Notes: generated by a model not told the origin, from the sequence alone. 6,319 nucleotides of DNA from Aquirhabdus sp. (GCA_030151145.1 JASLEL010000440.1:1-6319); one strand, 5' to 3'; shown: positions 1 to 5,692, numbered from the stretch's first letter. Made by a program: numbers and translations.

Positions 1-68
1 CTTCGACACCTCGCCGAAATTACCTTAAAATGGCGCTCTTGTTTTTCGCCAGATAAAAGATAACCACC
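1..68 (+). other. Sequence upstream of hisA, no gene assigned
   Basis: All three forward frames reach a stop before hisA (26-28, 54-56 and 61-63), so this could hold the last codons of an upstream gene, but the pieces are too short to identify. A TAAAAT box at 26-31 resembles a -10 element, but no convincing -35 box lies 16-18 bases before it. The bases just before the hisA start carry only a weak, A-rich ribosome-binding site. hisA may be translated from a longer upstream transcript or from a local promoter; the window does not decide. Confidence 0.3.
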
Positions 69-794
69 ATGCTGCTGATCCCTGCCATCGACCTGAAAGA
101 CGGTCAATGCGTACGCCTGAAACAAGGGCGTATGGAAGACGATACCGTGTTCTCCGACGACCCGGTCGCCACCGCGACCCACTGGGTCAATGAAGGCGCC
201 CGCCGCCTGCATCTGGTGGACTTAAACGGCGCCTTCGCCGGCACGCCAATCCACAAGAGCGTGGTGGAAGCCATCGCCCGCGTCCACCCAACCCTGCCGA
301 TCCAGATCGGCGGCGGTATTCGCTCACTCGAGACCATCGGTCATTATCTCGAAGCGGGTGTCTCCTACGTGATCATCGGCACTAAAGCGGTCAAAGAGCC
401 TGAGTTTGTGGTCGAAGCCTGCAAGCAGTTCGCCGGACACATCATCGTCGGCATCGACGCCAAAGACGGCTGGGTTGCCACCGACGGCTGGGCCAATGTC
501 ACCGATGTCAAAGCCACCGACCTCGCCCGCCGCTTTGCCGATGCTGGTGTCTCCTCCATCGTCTATACCGACATCGCGCGTGATGGCATGATGCAGGGCG
601 TCAATGTCAGCCAGACGGTCGCCTTGGCAGATGCTTGCGGCCTGCCCGTGATCGCCTCCGGCGGCATCACCAATCTCGACGACATCCATGCCCTGCAGGG
701 TCAGCCCGGTATCCTCGGTGCCATCACCGGCCGTGCGATCTACGAAGGCACGCTCAATCTGCGCGAAGCACAGGCGATCTGGGATCGGGTCTGA
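69..794 (+). CDS. hisA: HisA, phosphoribosylformimino-AICAR ribotide isomerase
   Basis: This cytoplasmic enzyme carries out the Amadori isomerisation of ProFAR to PRFAR, a middle step of histidine synthesis just before the HisH/HisF synthase. The 241-residue protein has the usual family length and a complete half-barrel repeat pattern. The start MLLIPAIDLKDG is the standard HisA beginning and holds the first catalytic aspartate, Asp8. The second, Asp130, lies in VGIDAKDG. Phosphate-binding loops are visible at GGGIR (81-85), IIGT (102-105), TDIARDG (167-173), ASGG (196-199) and GAITGRAIYEG (217-227). HisF, the closest relative, lacks this N-terminus and is longer. The gene ends in TGA and is followed after 13 bases by a strong terminator, so it is the last gene of its transcript. 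hisF, a frequent neighbour in other gammaproteobacteria, is not downstream here. Nothing in the sequence suggests damage. Confidence 0.97.
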   Translation: MLLIPAIDLKDGQCVRLKQGRMEDDTVFSDDPVATATHWVNEGARRLHLVDLNGAFAGTPIHKSVVEAIARVHPTLPIQIGGGIRSLETIGHYLEAGVSYVIIGTKAVKEPEFVVEACKQFAGHIIVGIDAKDGWVATDGWANVTDVKATDLARRFADAGVSSIVYTDIARDGMMQGVNVSQTVALADACGLPVIASGGITNLDDIHALQGQPGILGAITGRAIYEGTLNLREAQAIWDRV

Positions 795-807
795 TCTCGA
801 ACGCAGC

Positions 808-833
808 AAAAAAGCGCCTTTAGGCGCTTTTTT
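808..833 (+). terminator. Intrinsic terminator of hisA
   Basis: A perfect stem pairs 808-818 with 823-833 around the loop TTTA. The GC core is GCGCC/GGCGC, with six A before it and six T after it. It begins 13 bases after the hisA stop. The symmetric A and T runs mean it could also stop transcripts coming from the right. Confidence 0.93.
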
Positions 834-1056
834 ATGGACCCGGAGCCCAAAATAACTCGTCTATACGTTTGGCAGTATGGTTTTTTTGCAGGGATGCTGA
901 GTGCAACTGTTCGAGCCAAGGATGGCAAGCTTGCACGAAAAAGGGCTTTTGCCGACGATTGGCCAGTCAAAAGTAAGGCCTGCGGCAGGCCATCCAGAAA
1001 TAAGAAAATCCCACAACAAAGGCTATTGTTGTTTTCTATTGACTCCATCTTAAAAT
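834..1056. other. Spacer between the convergent hisA and OmpA-1 units
   Basis: No gene is supported here. Short open frames of 74 codons (834-1058, +) and 102 codons (740-1048, -) exist, but neither has a good ribosome-binding site or recognisable protein features, and the second runs into hisA. Two small inverted repeats are present: GGCCTGC-G-GCAGGCC at 977-991, and ACAACAA/TTGTTGT at 1013-1019 and 1026-1032. The latter is followed by four T and could be a weak back-up terminator for rightward transcripts. The stretch lies between two strong terminators and is probably transcribed little. Confidence 0.5.
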
Positions 1057-1091
1057 AAAAAAAACAGCGCCATCACGGCGCTGTTTTTTTT
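1057..1091 (-). terminator. Intrinsic terminator of OmpA-1, probably bidirectional
   Basis: CAGCGCC (1065-1071) pairs with GGCGCTG (1077-1083) around the loop ATCAC. Eight A on one side and eight T on the other extend the stem to 15 pairs. It starts about 40 bases beyond the OmpA-1 stop codon. The symmetric flanks should let it act in both directions and insulate the array from hisA. Confidence 0.93.
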
Positions 1092-1099
1092 AAAGCTTC

Positions 1100-1119
1100 A
1101 GGCTGCCTGATGACAGCCT
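1100..1119 (-). repeat. Stop-proximal hairpin in the OmpA-1 3' region
   Basis: AGGCTG (1100-1105) and CAGCCT (1114-1119) form a six-pair stem with an eight-base loop. It lies between the stop codon and the terminator. A hairpin in the same place is seen in the other three OmpA genes, although the sequences differ. Confidence 0.55.
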
Positions 1120-1129
1120 CAAACCGATC

Positions 1130-2227
1130 TTATTGCTGAACGGTACGGGTACCGGCGATCATCGCAACCACGCGACGGTTCAGGGCACGACCCTCAACAG
1201 TCTTGTTGGAGGCCACTGGATCGTTCCAGCTATAGCCCTTGGCAGTCAGACGACCAGCGTCGATACCGTAGTCTTTGATCAGCGACGTCTTCACGGCGTC
1301 AGCACGGGCTTGCGACAGGCGGTCGTTGAGTTTCTTTGGACCAGTGCTGTCGGTGTAACCACGGATTTCGGCAGTGGCGTTCGGGAAATCTTTCAGCTTG
1401 TCAGCCACTTTACCGACTTCAGGCTGATACTGCTTCTTGATGACCGACTTGTTGGTGTCGAAGAACACACGCAGTTCCATCTTCAGCTCTTCAACCTGAG
1501 GAGCCGGTACTGGTGCTGGCGCAGGTGCGACAACCACAGGCGCTGGTGGTGGCACTTCTACAGGTGCTGGCGCAACATATGGACGCTTGTGACCACCGAG
1601 GGTGATCTGCAGACCAAGGAAGGTCTTCCAGTCGATCAGGCTATGGTCGAAGTTTTCAACCATACGGCCTTCACCACGGACCGCCAGTGCATCGTTGATG
1701 CGGTAGAACGCACCCAGACCCAGATTACCGATGGTATCGTTGCTCTTGACAGACAGACCTTTGTCTTTCATGTTCAGGTCTTGGTTACCTGCACCGACCA
1801 GTACGTAAGGCTTGAACTTGCTGTCGTAGTTCTTGGTGATGAAGTCACTGTTCAGCAGGAAGTTGCCTTCGATGGTACGCACTTTGGACGAGTAGTCACC
1901 CGGCAGACGACCAGCGCTGGTACGCACGGTACCGTCGTTGTTCGTCTCGTCGTATTGGGCTTCAACGCTCAAGGATGGCGTCAGTTCATAACCCAGCGCA
2001 ATCGCACCAATCACGTCGCCATCAGGCTGAAAACCACGGCCATACGGCGCCAGACCAGGAATCGTCTGACTGCCTGCAGCCTTAACATCTTTTGGATAGC
2101 TATTATCGAACCAGTGATAGCCCACCATAGGGGTGACTGTCACGCCCAGACCCGTGGTGTCTGCATGTGCAGCAACAGACAACGGTGCTGCGATCAGCGC
2201 AGCCAAAGCAATACGGTTTAAGTTCAT
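1130..2227 (-). CDS. ompA: OmpA-family outer-membrane porin / peptidoglycan anchor, copy 1
   Basis: The 365-residue protein has the layout of Acinetobacter-type OmpA, an outer-membrane barrel that tethers the membrane to peptidoglycan and may act as a slow porin. Residues 1-22 form a signal peptide with probable cleavage after AHA. Residues 25-212 form the barrel, with repeated beta-strand motifs such as GLGVTVTPMVGY, ALGYELTPSLSVEAQY, FKPYVLVGAG and LGLGAFYRINDALAVRGEGR. Residues 217-246 are a proline/alanine/valine hinge. Residues 249-360 are the periplasmic OmpA domain; Asp293 and Arg308 match the residue pair that binds diaminopimelate in known OmpA proteins. The ATG start is supported by GGAG six bases upstream (CTCC at 2234-2237 on the + strand). 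This is the only complete copy that uses ATG. It is the most distant of the three in its barrel and lacks the HYKQSG segment shared by copies 2 and 3. OprF-like function is possible, but the C-terminal sequence fits OmpA better. Confidence 0.95.
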   Translation of the reverse strand: MNLNRIALAALIAAPLSVAAHADTTGLGVTVTPMVGYHWFDNSYPKDVKAAGSQTIPGLAPYGRGFQPDGDVIGAIALGYELTPSLSVEAQYDETNNDGTVRTSAGRLPGDYSSKVRTIEGNFLLNSDFITKNYDSKFKPYVLVGAGNQDLNMKDKGLSVKSNDTIGNLGLGAFYRINDALAVRGEGRMVENFDHSLIDWKTFLGLQITLGGHKRPYVAPAPVEVPPPAPVVVAPAPAPVPAPQVEELKMELRVFFDTNKSVIKKQYQPEVGKVADKLKDFPNATAEIRGYTDSTGPKKLNDRLSQARADAVKTSLIKDYGIDAGRLTAKGYSWNDPVASNKTVEGRALNRRVVAMIAGTRTVQQ

Positions 2228-2542
2228 AAGAAACTCCCAATGGATGTGAAAAAAGCTTCTGACAAAAATGTAAAATTATGTAAATCAAAGCACCCATCCA
2301 ACTATCGAGGAATATGGGTCTTTTTGTCGTGGAGCGCACCTTAGCATGATCATACTCCAGATGCGAGTGTTACATTTTATTTCAAACGTAACCAGATTGC
2401 CCCAATATTGCCCGCCTCTGTTGATTAAGCCACTGCTTTAGGCAACGCCATGTCATGATTTTGTAACAAAGGAACGACACAAACAGGTGCGCTGCTGCGC
2501 ATATTTCCCCGCCTCGCCCGCATTTCACACCCCATCACACAT
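2228..2542 (-). promoter_or_regulatory. Upstream region of OmpA-1
   Basis: This 315-base gene-free stretch must hold the OmpA-1 promoter and leader, but no hexamer pair stands out. On the minus strand GGGGCAATCTG (reverse of about 2394-2404) resembles the GGGGCTAATCT found before the OmpA-3 promoter, yet the following TTGATT block is not kept. A CATAAT or TAATTT box near 2270-2280 is a possible -10 with only a poor -35. The heptamer TGTTACA is at 2368-2374 and its complement TGTAACA at 2462-2468; both recur upstream of OmpA-2. Confidence 0.4.
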
Positions 2543-2573
2543 AAAAAAACAGCCCTCACATGAGGGCTGTTTT
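2543..2573 (-). terminator. Intrinsic terminator of OmpA-2
   Basis: On the + strand CAGCCCTC (2550-2557) pairs with GAGGGCTG (2562-2569) around ACAT. Seven A at 2543-2549 give a U7 tail on the minus-strand transcript. On the other side only four T follow, so it is mainly directional. It lies about 40 bases after the OmpA-2 stop. Confidence 0.92.
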
Positions 2574-2583
2574 CCGAGGGTCA

Positions 2584-2602
2584 GTGCAGCGTAAAGCCGC
2601 AC
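2584..2602 (-). repeat. Imperfect stop-proximal hairpin after OmpA-2
   Basis: GTGC (2584-2587) plus GC (2589-2590) can pair with GC (2596-2597) plus GCAC (2599-2602), with one A/C mismatch and the loop GTAAA. It sits between the stop codon at 2613 and the terminator. It is the weakest member of the stop-proximal hairpin set. Confidence 0.35.
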
Positions 2603-2612
2603 ATCATCCAGA

Positions 2613-3716
2613 TTATTGAGTTACGGTACGGTTACCTGTGATCACAGCAACCACGCGACGGTTCAGGGCACGGCCTTCTTTGGTCTTGTTGGATGCCACT
2701 GGATCGTTCCAGCTGTAGCCCTTAGCGGTCAGACGACCCGCATCGATACCGTAGTCTTTGGTCAGTGCGGACTTCACAGCTTCAGCACGGGCTTGCGACA
2801 GACGGTCGTTCAGTTTCTTCGGACCGGTGCTGTCGGTGTAACCCTTGATCTCAGCAGTCGCGTTCGGGAAGTCTTTCAGCTTGTCAGCGACTTTGGCGAT
2901 TTCAGGCTGATATTGCTTCTTGACGACCGATTTGTTGGTGTCGAAGAACACACGCAGTTCCAGCTTCAGATCTTCGGTCAGCTGTTGTGGTGCTGGCGCA
3001 GGTGCTGGTGCCGGTACTGGGATTGGTGCTGGCGCAACAGGTGCAGGAGGTGCTACGTATGGACGCTTGTGACCACCGATGGTGATTTGCAGACCCAGCA
3101 GCGCTTTGTAATCCCACAGACCATGGTTGGTTTCGCTCACGGCACGGCCTTCGCCACGCAGCGCCAGGGCATCATTGATGCGGTAGAACGCACCGGCACC
3201 CAGGTTAACGATGGTACCTTGGTCATGCAGCGTGAAGCCTTTGTCATGCACGTTCATGCGTTGGAAACCCGAACCCACCAGCACGTATGGCTTGAATTTG
3301 CCATCGTAGTCATGGGTGATGATGTCGCTGTTCAGCAGCAGGTTGCCTTCGTACGAACGGGTACGCTCGTCAACGTTACCGGCGCTCACGACTTTACCAC
3401 CCTTGATCAGGGAGCCATCACCCTGCTTTTCGCTGTACTGGAATTCAGCACTCAGCGATGGGGTGATTTCGTAGCCCAGTGCGATACCGGCCACAACATC
3501 ATCGTAAGGGTTGTAGCCAGTTTGAGTACCGGACTGCTTGTAGTGCTTGGCGGTTTGATCATGATCAAAGCTGCCAGCCCAGCCAACCAGTGGGGTCACG
3601 GTCAGACCGAGACCTGTGGTTGGGCTTACAAAACCCAGCGTGTCAGCGATACCAGCATTAGCCAGCGTCATCGGTGCAGCCAGAACAACTGCAAGAGCAA
3701 TTTTATTCAGTTTCAC
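2613..3716 (-). CDS. ompA: OmpA-family outer-membrane porin / peptidoglycan anchor, copy 2
   Basis: The start chosen is the GTG at 3716, giving 367 residues beginning MKLNKIALAVVLAAP. The frame stays open to 3773, but only the GTG start has GGAG at the right distance and puts the signal peptide first; the longer form would add 19 residues with no export character. The signal peptide is 1-21 with probable cleavage after ANA. Barrel strands run from about 36 to 215 (TGLGLTVTPLVGW, ALGYEITPSLSAEFQY, FKPYVLVGSG, LGAGAFYRINDALALRGEGR). The hinge at 221-243 is rich in Ala-Pro repeats. The OmpA domain at 250-360 keeps Asp295 and Arg310 for peptidoglycan binding. Its HYKQSG segment in the first predicted surface loop is shared with copy 3. 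The protein is expected in the outer membrane as an eight-stranded barrel with a periplasmic wall-binding domain. It appears to have its own promoter and terminator. Confidence 0.95.
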   Translation of the reverse strand: MKLNKIALAVVLAAPMTLANAGIADTLGFVSPTTGLGLTVTPLVGWAGSFDHDQTAKHYKQSGTQTGYNPYDDVVAGIALGYEITPSLSAEFQYSEKQGDGSLIKGGKVVSAGNVDERTRSYEGNLLLNSDIITHDYDGKFKPYVLVGSGFQRMNVHDKGFTLHDQGTIVNLGAGAFYRINDALALRGEGRAVSETNHGLWDYKALLGLQITIGGHKRPYVAPPAPVAPAPIPVPAPAPAPAPQQLTEDLKLELRVFFDTNKSVVKKQYQPEIAKVADKLKDFPNATAEIKGYTDSTGPKKLNDRLSQARAEAVKSALTKDYGIDAGRLTAKGYSWNDPVASNKTKEGRALNRRVVAVITGNRTVTQ

Positions 3717-3722
3717 GAACTT

Positions 3723-3726
3723 CTCC
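3723..3726 (-). promoter_or_regulatory. Ribosome-binding site that fixes the GTG start of OmpA-2
   Basis: GGAG on the minus strand lies six bases before GTG at 3716. The block CATTTGGAGA around it is repeated before OmpA-3. OmpA-1 has GGAG at the same six-base distance from its ATG. This shared spacing is the reason for preferring the GTG over the upstream start. Confidence 0.85.
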
Positions 3727-3791
3727 AAATGAACACAATCTCTATTCAACGCAGGGATGTCAAATAAAGACAAATCGCATAGTCTTATATA

Positions 3792-3819
3792 AATATATAT
3801 AAAACATAAAATGCGTAAA
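3792..3819 (-). promoter_or_regulatory. Possible secondary promoter of OmpA-2
   Basis: In the AT-rich stretch 3781-3840 the minus strand reads TTTACG, 16 bases, then TATATT. This matches consensus at four of six and five of six positions and would give a leader of about 70 bases. AT-rich DNA makes such matches common, and OmpA-3 has no equivalent, so the evidence is weak. Confidence 0.3.
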
Positions 3820-3840
3820 AATCTTCTACTTTAATAAAAT

Positions 3841-3905
3841 ATAGACCATTTAGTCGCTGTTTCATCCAACAGCCACCCACATGCACGAAAAAGCAACAGG
3901 TCTAT
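3841..3905 (-). promoter_or_regulatory. Foldable 5' leader of OmpA-2
   Basis: ATAGACC (3841-3847) and GGTCTAT (3899-3905) are complementary and could close a domain whose 5' end starts only a few bases after the predicted transcription start. Inside it GCTGTT (3856-3861) and AACAGC (3868-3873) form a six-pair hairpin with a six-base loop. The ompA mRNA of E. coli is known to be stabilised by structure at its 5' end, so a similar role is plausible here; that is inference. The minus-strand ATAGACC is kept near the same place in OmpA-3, but its pairing partner is not. Confidence 0.45.
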
Positions 3906-3916
3906 GTGTGGCACGC

Positions 3917-3945
3917 ATGCTAATGCAAGACCAAAATTAAATCAA
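3917..3945 (-). promoter_or_regulatory. Predicted main promoter of OmpA-2
   Basis: On the minus strand TTGATT (3940-3945) is followed after 17 bases by TAGCAT (3917-3922); each box matches the sigma-70 consensus at four of six positions. The same arrangement occurs upstream of OmpA-3 with the same spacing, which is the main support. Transcription would begin near 3910 and give a leader of about 195 bases. Confidence 0.6.
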
Positions 3946-3953
3946 TAGATTAG
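3933..3953 (-). repeat. Upstream repeat, copy A (shared with OmpA-3)
   Basis: These 21 bases are identical to 5680-5700. They cover the -35 box of the predicted promoter and eight bases upstream of it (CTAATCTA on the minus strand). The repeat lies 217-237 bases before the OmpA-2 start and 231-251 bases before the OmpA-3 start. Confidence 0.8.
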
Positions 3954-4224
3954 GCGCGCAACAGGAACGCGATATGGTTCACATTTTTGTAACAGACCCA
4001 AGGTAAATTATTATTTTTCATTGTGTTACAATTTTTTTGGCACATGGCATACAACCTATTCCAGATCAGCAGAATGCTCACATTTTGCCCAGATCCGTAC
4101 AACGGAACGACATAATCACAAGGCTCTGTCAGATAATAAAACGGTTACACAGCTGCAGACAATTTGTCATTCTTAAAACAACACAAAATATCCACACACT
4201 AAAACAAATACCCCAAATCACCAT
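3954..4224. other. Gene-free spacer upstream of the OmpA-2 promoter
   Basis: No coding region is supported; the open frame on the + strand that crosses it is the antisense shadow of OmpA-3. The complementary heptamers TGTAACA (3988-3994) and TGTTACA (4024-4030) lie 29 bases apart. The part after 4100 is rich in A and C on the + strand. It may contain upstream control sites for OmpA-2. Confidence 0.4.
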
Positions 4225-4257
4225 AAAAAAACAGCCATCAAGGATGGCTGTTTTTTT
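4225..4257 (-). terminator. Intrinsic terminator of OmpA-3, probably bidirectional
   Basis: CAGCCATC (4232-4239) pairs with GATGGCTG (4243-4250) around AAG. Seven A and seven T flank it, so the full stem is 15 perfect pairs. It lies 41 bases after the OmpA-3 stop on the minus strand. Confidence 0.93.
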
Positions 4258-4261
4258 AAAG

Positions 4262-4288
4262 AGGAATGCCCGTGTATCAGGCATTCCT
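4262..4288 (-). repeat. Stop-proximal hairpin after OmpA-3
   Basis: AGGAATGCC (4262-4270) and GGCATTCCT (4280-4288) form a perfect nine-pair stem with a nine-base loop. It sits ten bases after the stop codon and just before the terminator. With no T run it is unlikely to terminate by itself; it may protect the 3' end or slow the polymerase. Confidence 0.65.
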
Positions 4289-4297
4289 GCGGATGGA

Positions 4298-5449
4298 TTA
4301 CTGCTGTACAGTGCGGCTGCCGGTGATGACAGCAACAACGCGACGGTTCAGAGCACGACCTTCTTTGGTCTTGTTGGACGCGACTGGGTCGTTCCAGCTG
4401 TAGCCCTTGGCAGTCAGACGACCAGCGTCGATACCATAGTCTTTGGTCAGCGATTTCTTCACAGCATCAGCACGGGCTTGCGACAGACGGTCGTTCAGTT
4501 TCTTCGGACCGGTGCTGTCAGTGTAACCACGGATTTCAGCAGATGCGTTCGGGAAGTCTTTCAGCTTATCGGCCACTTTGGCGATTTCAGGCTGATACTG
4601 TTTCTTGATGATGGACTTGTTGGTGTCGAAGAACACACGCAGTTCCAGCTTCAGGTCTTCGGTCACGACTGGTGGTGGTACTGGTACTGGGACCGGTACT
4701 GGGGTTGGAGCTGGTGGCTCTACAACTGGGGGTGGAGGAGCCTTGTAGCCCTTGTGACCCCATGGCGTGATGGTCAGACCAGCCAGTGCCTTGTAGTCCC
4801 AAGTACCGTGGGCAGCTTCGTTGATCACACGACCTTCGCCACGCAGCGCGAATACGTCGTTGATGCGATAGAACGCACCGGCACCCAGATTGACGATGGC
4901 ACTGGCGTCATGCAGTTTGAAACCTTTGTCATTGACGTTCAGCGCCTGATAACCGGCACCAACCAGTACATAAGGCTTGAAGCGGTCGCCCAGTATGCTG
5001 GACAGGCCGAACAGATCGCTATTGATCAACGCATTACCGGAGTACTGACGGGTACGAACATTGACAGTCCCGATACCTGGTTGAGTTGTCTTAGGGCCAA
5101 TGCGCAGCGAACCATCACCTTCTTTCTGGCTGAATTCAGCTTCAGTGGTCAGCCATGGTGTCAGCTCGTAGCTCAGAGAGCCACCCCAGAAACCATCATC
5201 GTAAGGGTTGACAGCGCGTCCCCATGGGCCGTAGGCCTTAGTGGACTGACTACCCGATTGTTTGTAGTGCTTAGCGGATCCATCATGATCGAACTCGCCT
5301 TGCCATCCGCCGAAACCGGAAACACCTACACCTGCCAGCCATGGAACAGAGCCAGGACCAAAATAGTTACTGACATCTGTCGTATCTGCATGCGCTATTG
5401 ACAATGGCGCAGCCAAAGCCAGAGCAACAACTGTTTTATTAAGTTTCAC
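4298..5449 (-). CDS. ompA: OmpA-family outer-membrane porin / peptidoglycan anchor, copy 3
   Basis: The GTG at 5449 gives a 383-residue protein starting MKLNKTVVALALAAP. In-frame TTG (5461) and ATG (5455) lie just upstream, but they overlap or touch the GGAG, which is six bases from the GTG. The signal peptide is 1-21 with probable cleavage after AHA. The barrel, about 36-232, is the longest of the three: it has extra residues in the first predicted loop (KAYGPWGRAVNPYDD, 71-85) and a changed strand region at 145-157 (DLFGLSSILGDRF). The hinge at 236-262 is rich in Pro-Val repeats. The OmpA domain at 265-380 keeps Asp311 and Arg326 of the peptidoglycan site. It is expected in the outer membrane, anchored to the wall. 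The mature protein starts DTTD, like copy 1, but shares FDHD and HYKQSG with copy 2, a mosaic pattern. It has its own predicted promoter and terminator. Confidence 0.95.
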   Translation of the reverse strand: MKLNKTVVALALAAPLSIAHADTTDVSNYFGPGSVPWLAGVGVSGFGGWQGEFDHDGSAKHYKQSGSQSTKAYGPWGRAVNPYDDGFWGGSLSYELTPWLTTEAEFSQKEGDGSLRIGPKTTQPGIGTVNVRTRQYSGNALINSDLFGLSSILGDRFKPYVLVGAGYQALNVNDKGFKLHDASAIVNLGAGAFYRINDVFALRGEGRVINEAAHGTWDYKALAGLTITPWGHKGYKAPPPPVVEPPAPTPVPVPVPVPPPVVTEDLKLELRVFFDTNKSIIKKQYQPEIAKVADKLKDFPNASAEIRGYTDSTGPKKLNDRLSQARADAVKKSLTKDYGIDAGRLTAKGYSWNDPVASNKTKEGRALNRRVVAVITGSRTVQQ

Positions 5450-5455
5450 GATCAT

Positions 5456-5459
5456 CTCC
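5456..5459 (-). promoter_or_regulatory. Ribosome-binding site that fixes the GTG start of OmpA-3
   Basis: GGAG on the minus strand is six bases before GTG at 5449, within CATTTGGAGA, as in OmpA-2. The ATG at 5455 would directly abut the GGAG, so it cannot use this site. Confidence 0.85.
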
Positions 5460-5529
5460 AAATGAAAAGTCTGCCGTTACCCAGAAGAACACCCCCTAGA
5501 ATAAAAGCAGATCGATTAAATCGCACGAC

Positions 5530-5549
5530 TTCATATCATCGGATATGAA
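5530..5549. repeat. Inverted repeat in the OmpA-3 leader
   Basis: TTCATATC and GATATGAA are perfect complements separated by ATCG. On the predicted transcript this gives an eight-pair hairpin about 80 bases before the start codon. As DNA it could be an operator. There is no matching palindrome in OmpA-2. Confidence 0.55.
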
Positions 5550-5663
5550 CATCATTTGTTGTTAAAACTTTTCTACCTGAGCTCAAATAAACCGAGGTGA
5601 TCTAGAGCACCGATTACAACCACAAAACACGGCCAGACTGCCTTTGGTCTATCGTTCTCTGAA

Positions 5664-5692
5664 ATCCTAATCCAAGGCTAAAATTAAATCAA
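5664..5692 (-). promoter_or_regulatory. Predicted main promoter of OmpA-3
   Basis: On the minus strand TTGATT (5687-5692) is followed after 17 bases by TAGGAT (5664-5669). It aligns with the OmpA-2 promoter through the spacer and -10 box, so it is probably a retained functional element. Transcription would start near 5657 and give a leader of about 208 bases. Leader pieces shared with OmpA-2 include ATAGACC soon after the start, GTAGAA in the middle and TGCGATTT further down. Confidence 0.6.

Noticed and set aside
977..991. Palindrome GGCCTGC-G-GCAGGCC as a terminator or attachment site
   Set aside because: Short, isolated, with no T run, no integrase and no matching second copy in the window.
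740..1048. 102-codon open frame on the - strand reaching into hisA
   Set aside because: It lies beyond the OmpA-1 terminator, overlaps the hisA 3' end and terminator, and shows no protein features.
834..1058. Possible 74-residue protein between hisA and the OmpA-1 terminator
   Set aside because: It starts inside the trailing edge of the hisA terminator, has no ribosome-binding site and ends in a terminator A run; nothing marks it as a real gene.
1133..2221. 362-codon open frame on the + strand
   Set aside because: It is exactly antisense to OmpA-1 and arises from the codon usage of that gene; its translation has no recognisable domain, signal or ribosome-binding site.
3735..3763. TTGACA box (minus strand, 3758-3763) as an OmpA-2 promoter
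   Set aside because: The -35 match is perfect, but no -10 box follows at 16-18 bases and the start would fall almost on the ribosome-binding site.
2616..3767. 383-codon open frame on the + strand
   Set aside because: Antisense shadow of OmpA-2. Its translation resembles the other antisense frames only because the sense genes are paralogues.
2613..3773. Longer 386-residue OmpA-2 starting at 3773
   Set aside because: The extra residues lack export character and would bury the signal peptide; the GTG at 3716 has a well-placed GGAG.
4037..5401. 454-codon open frame on the + strand, longer than OmpA-3 itself
   Set aside because: It runs through the OmpA-3 terminator and then antisense through OmpA-3. 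The Trp/Thr/Gln-rich translation reflects the complement of the sense gene, and the sense protein has clear family features.
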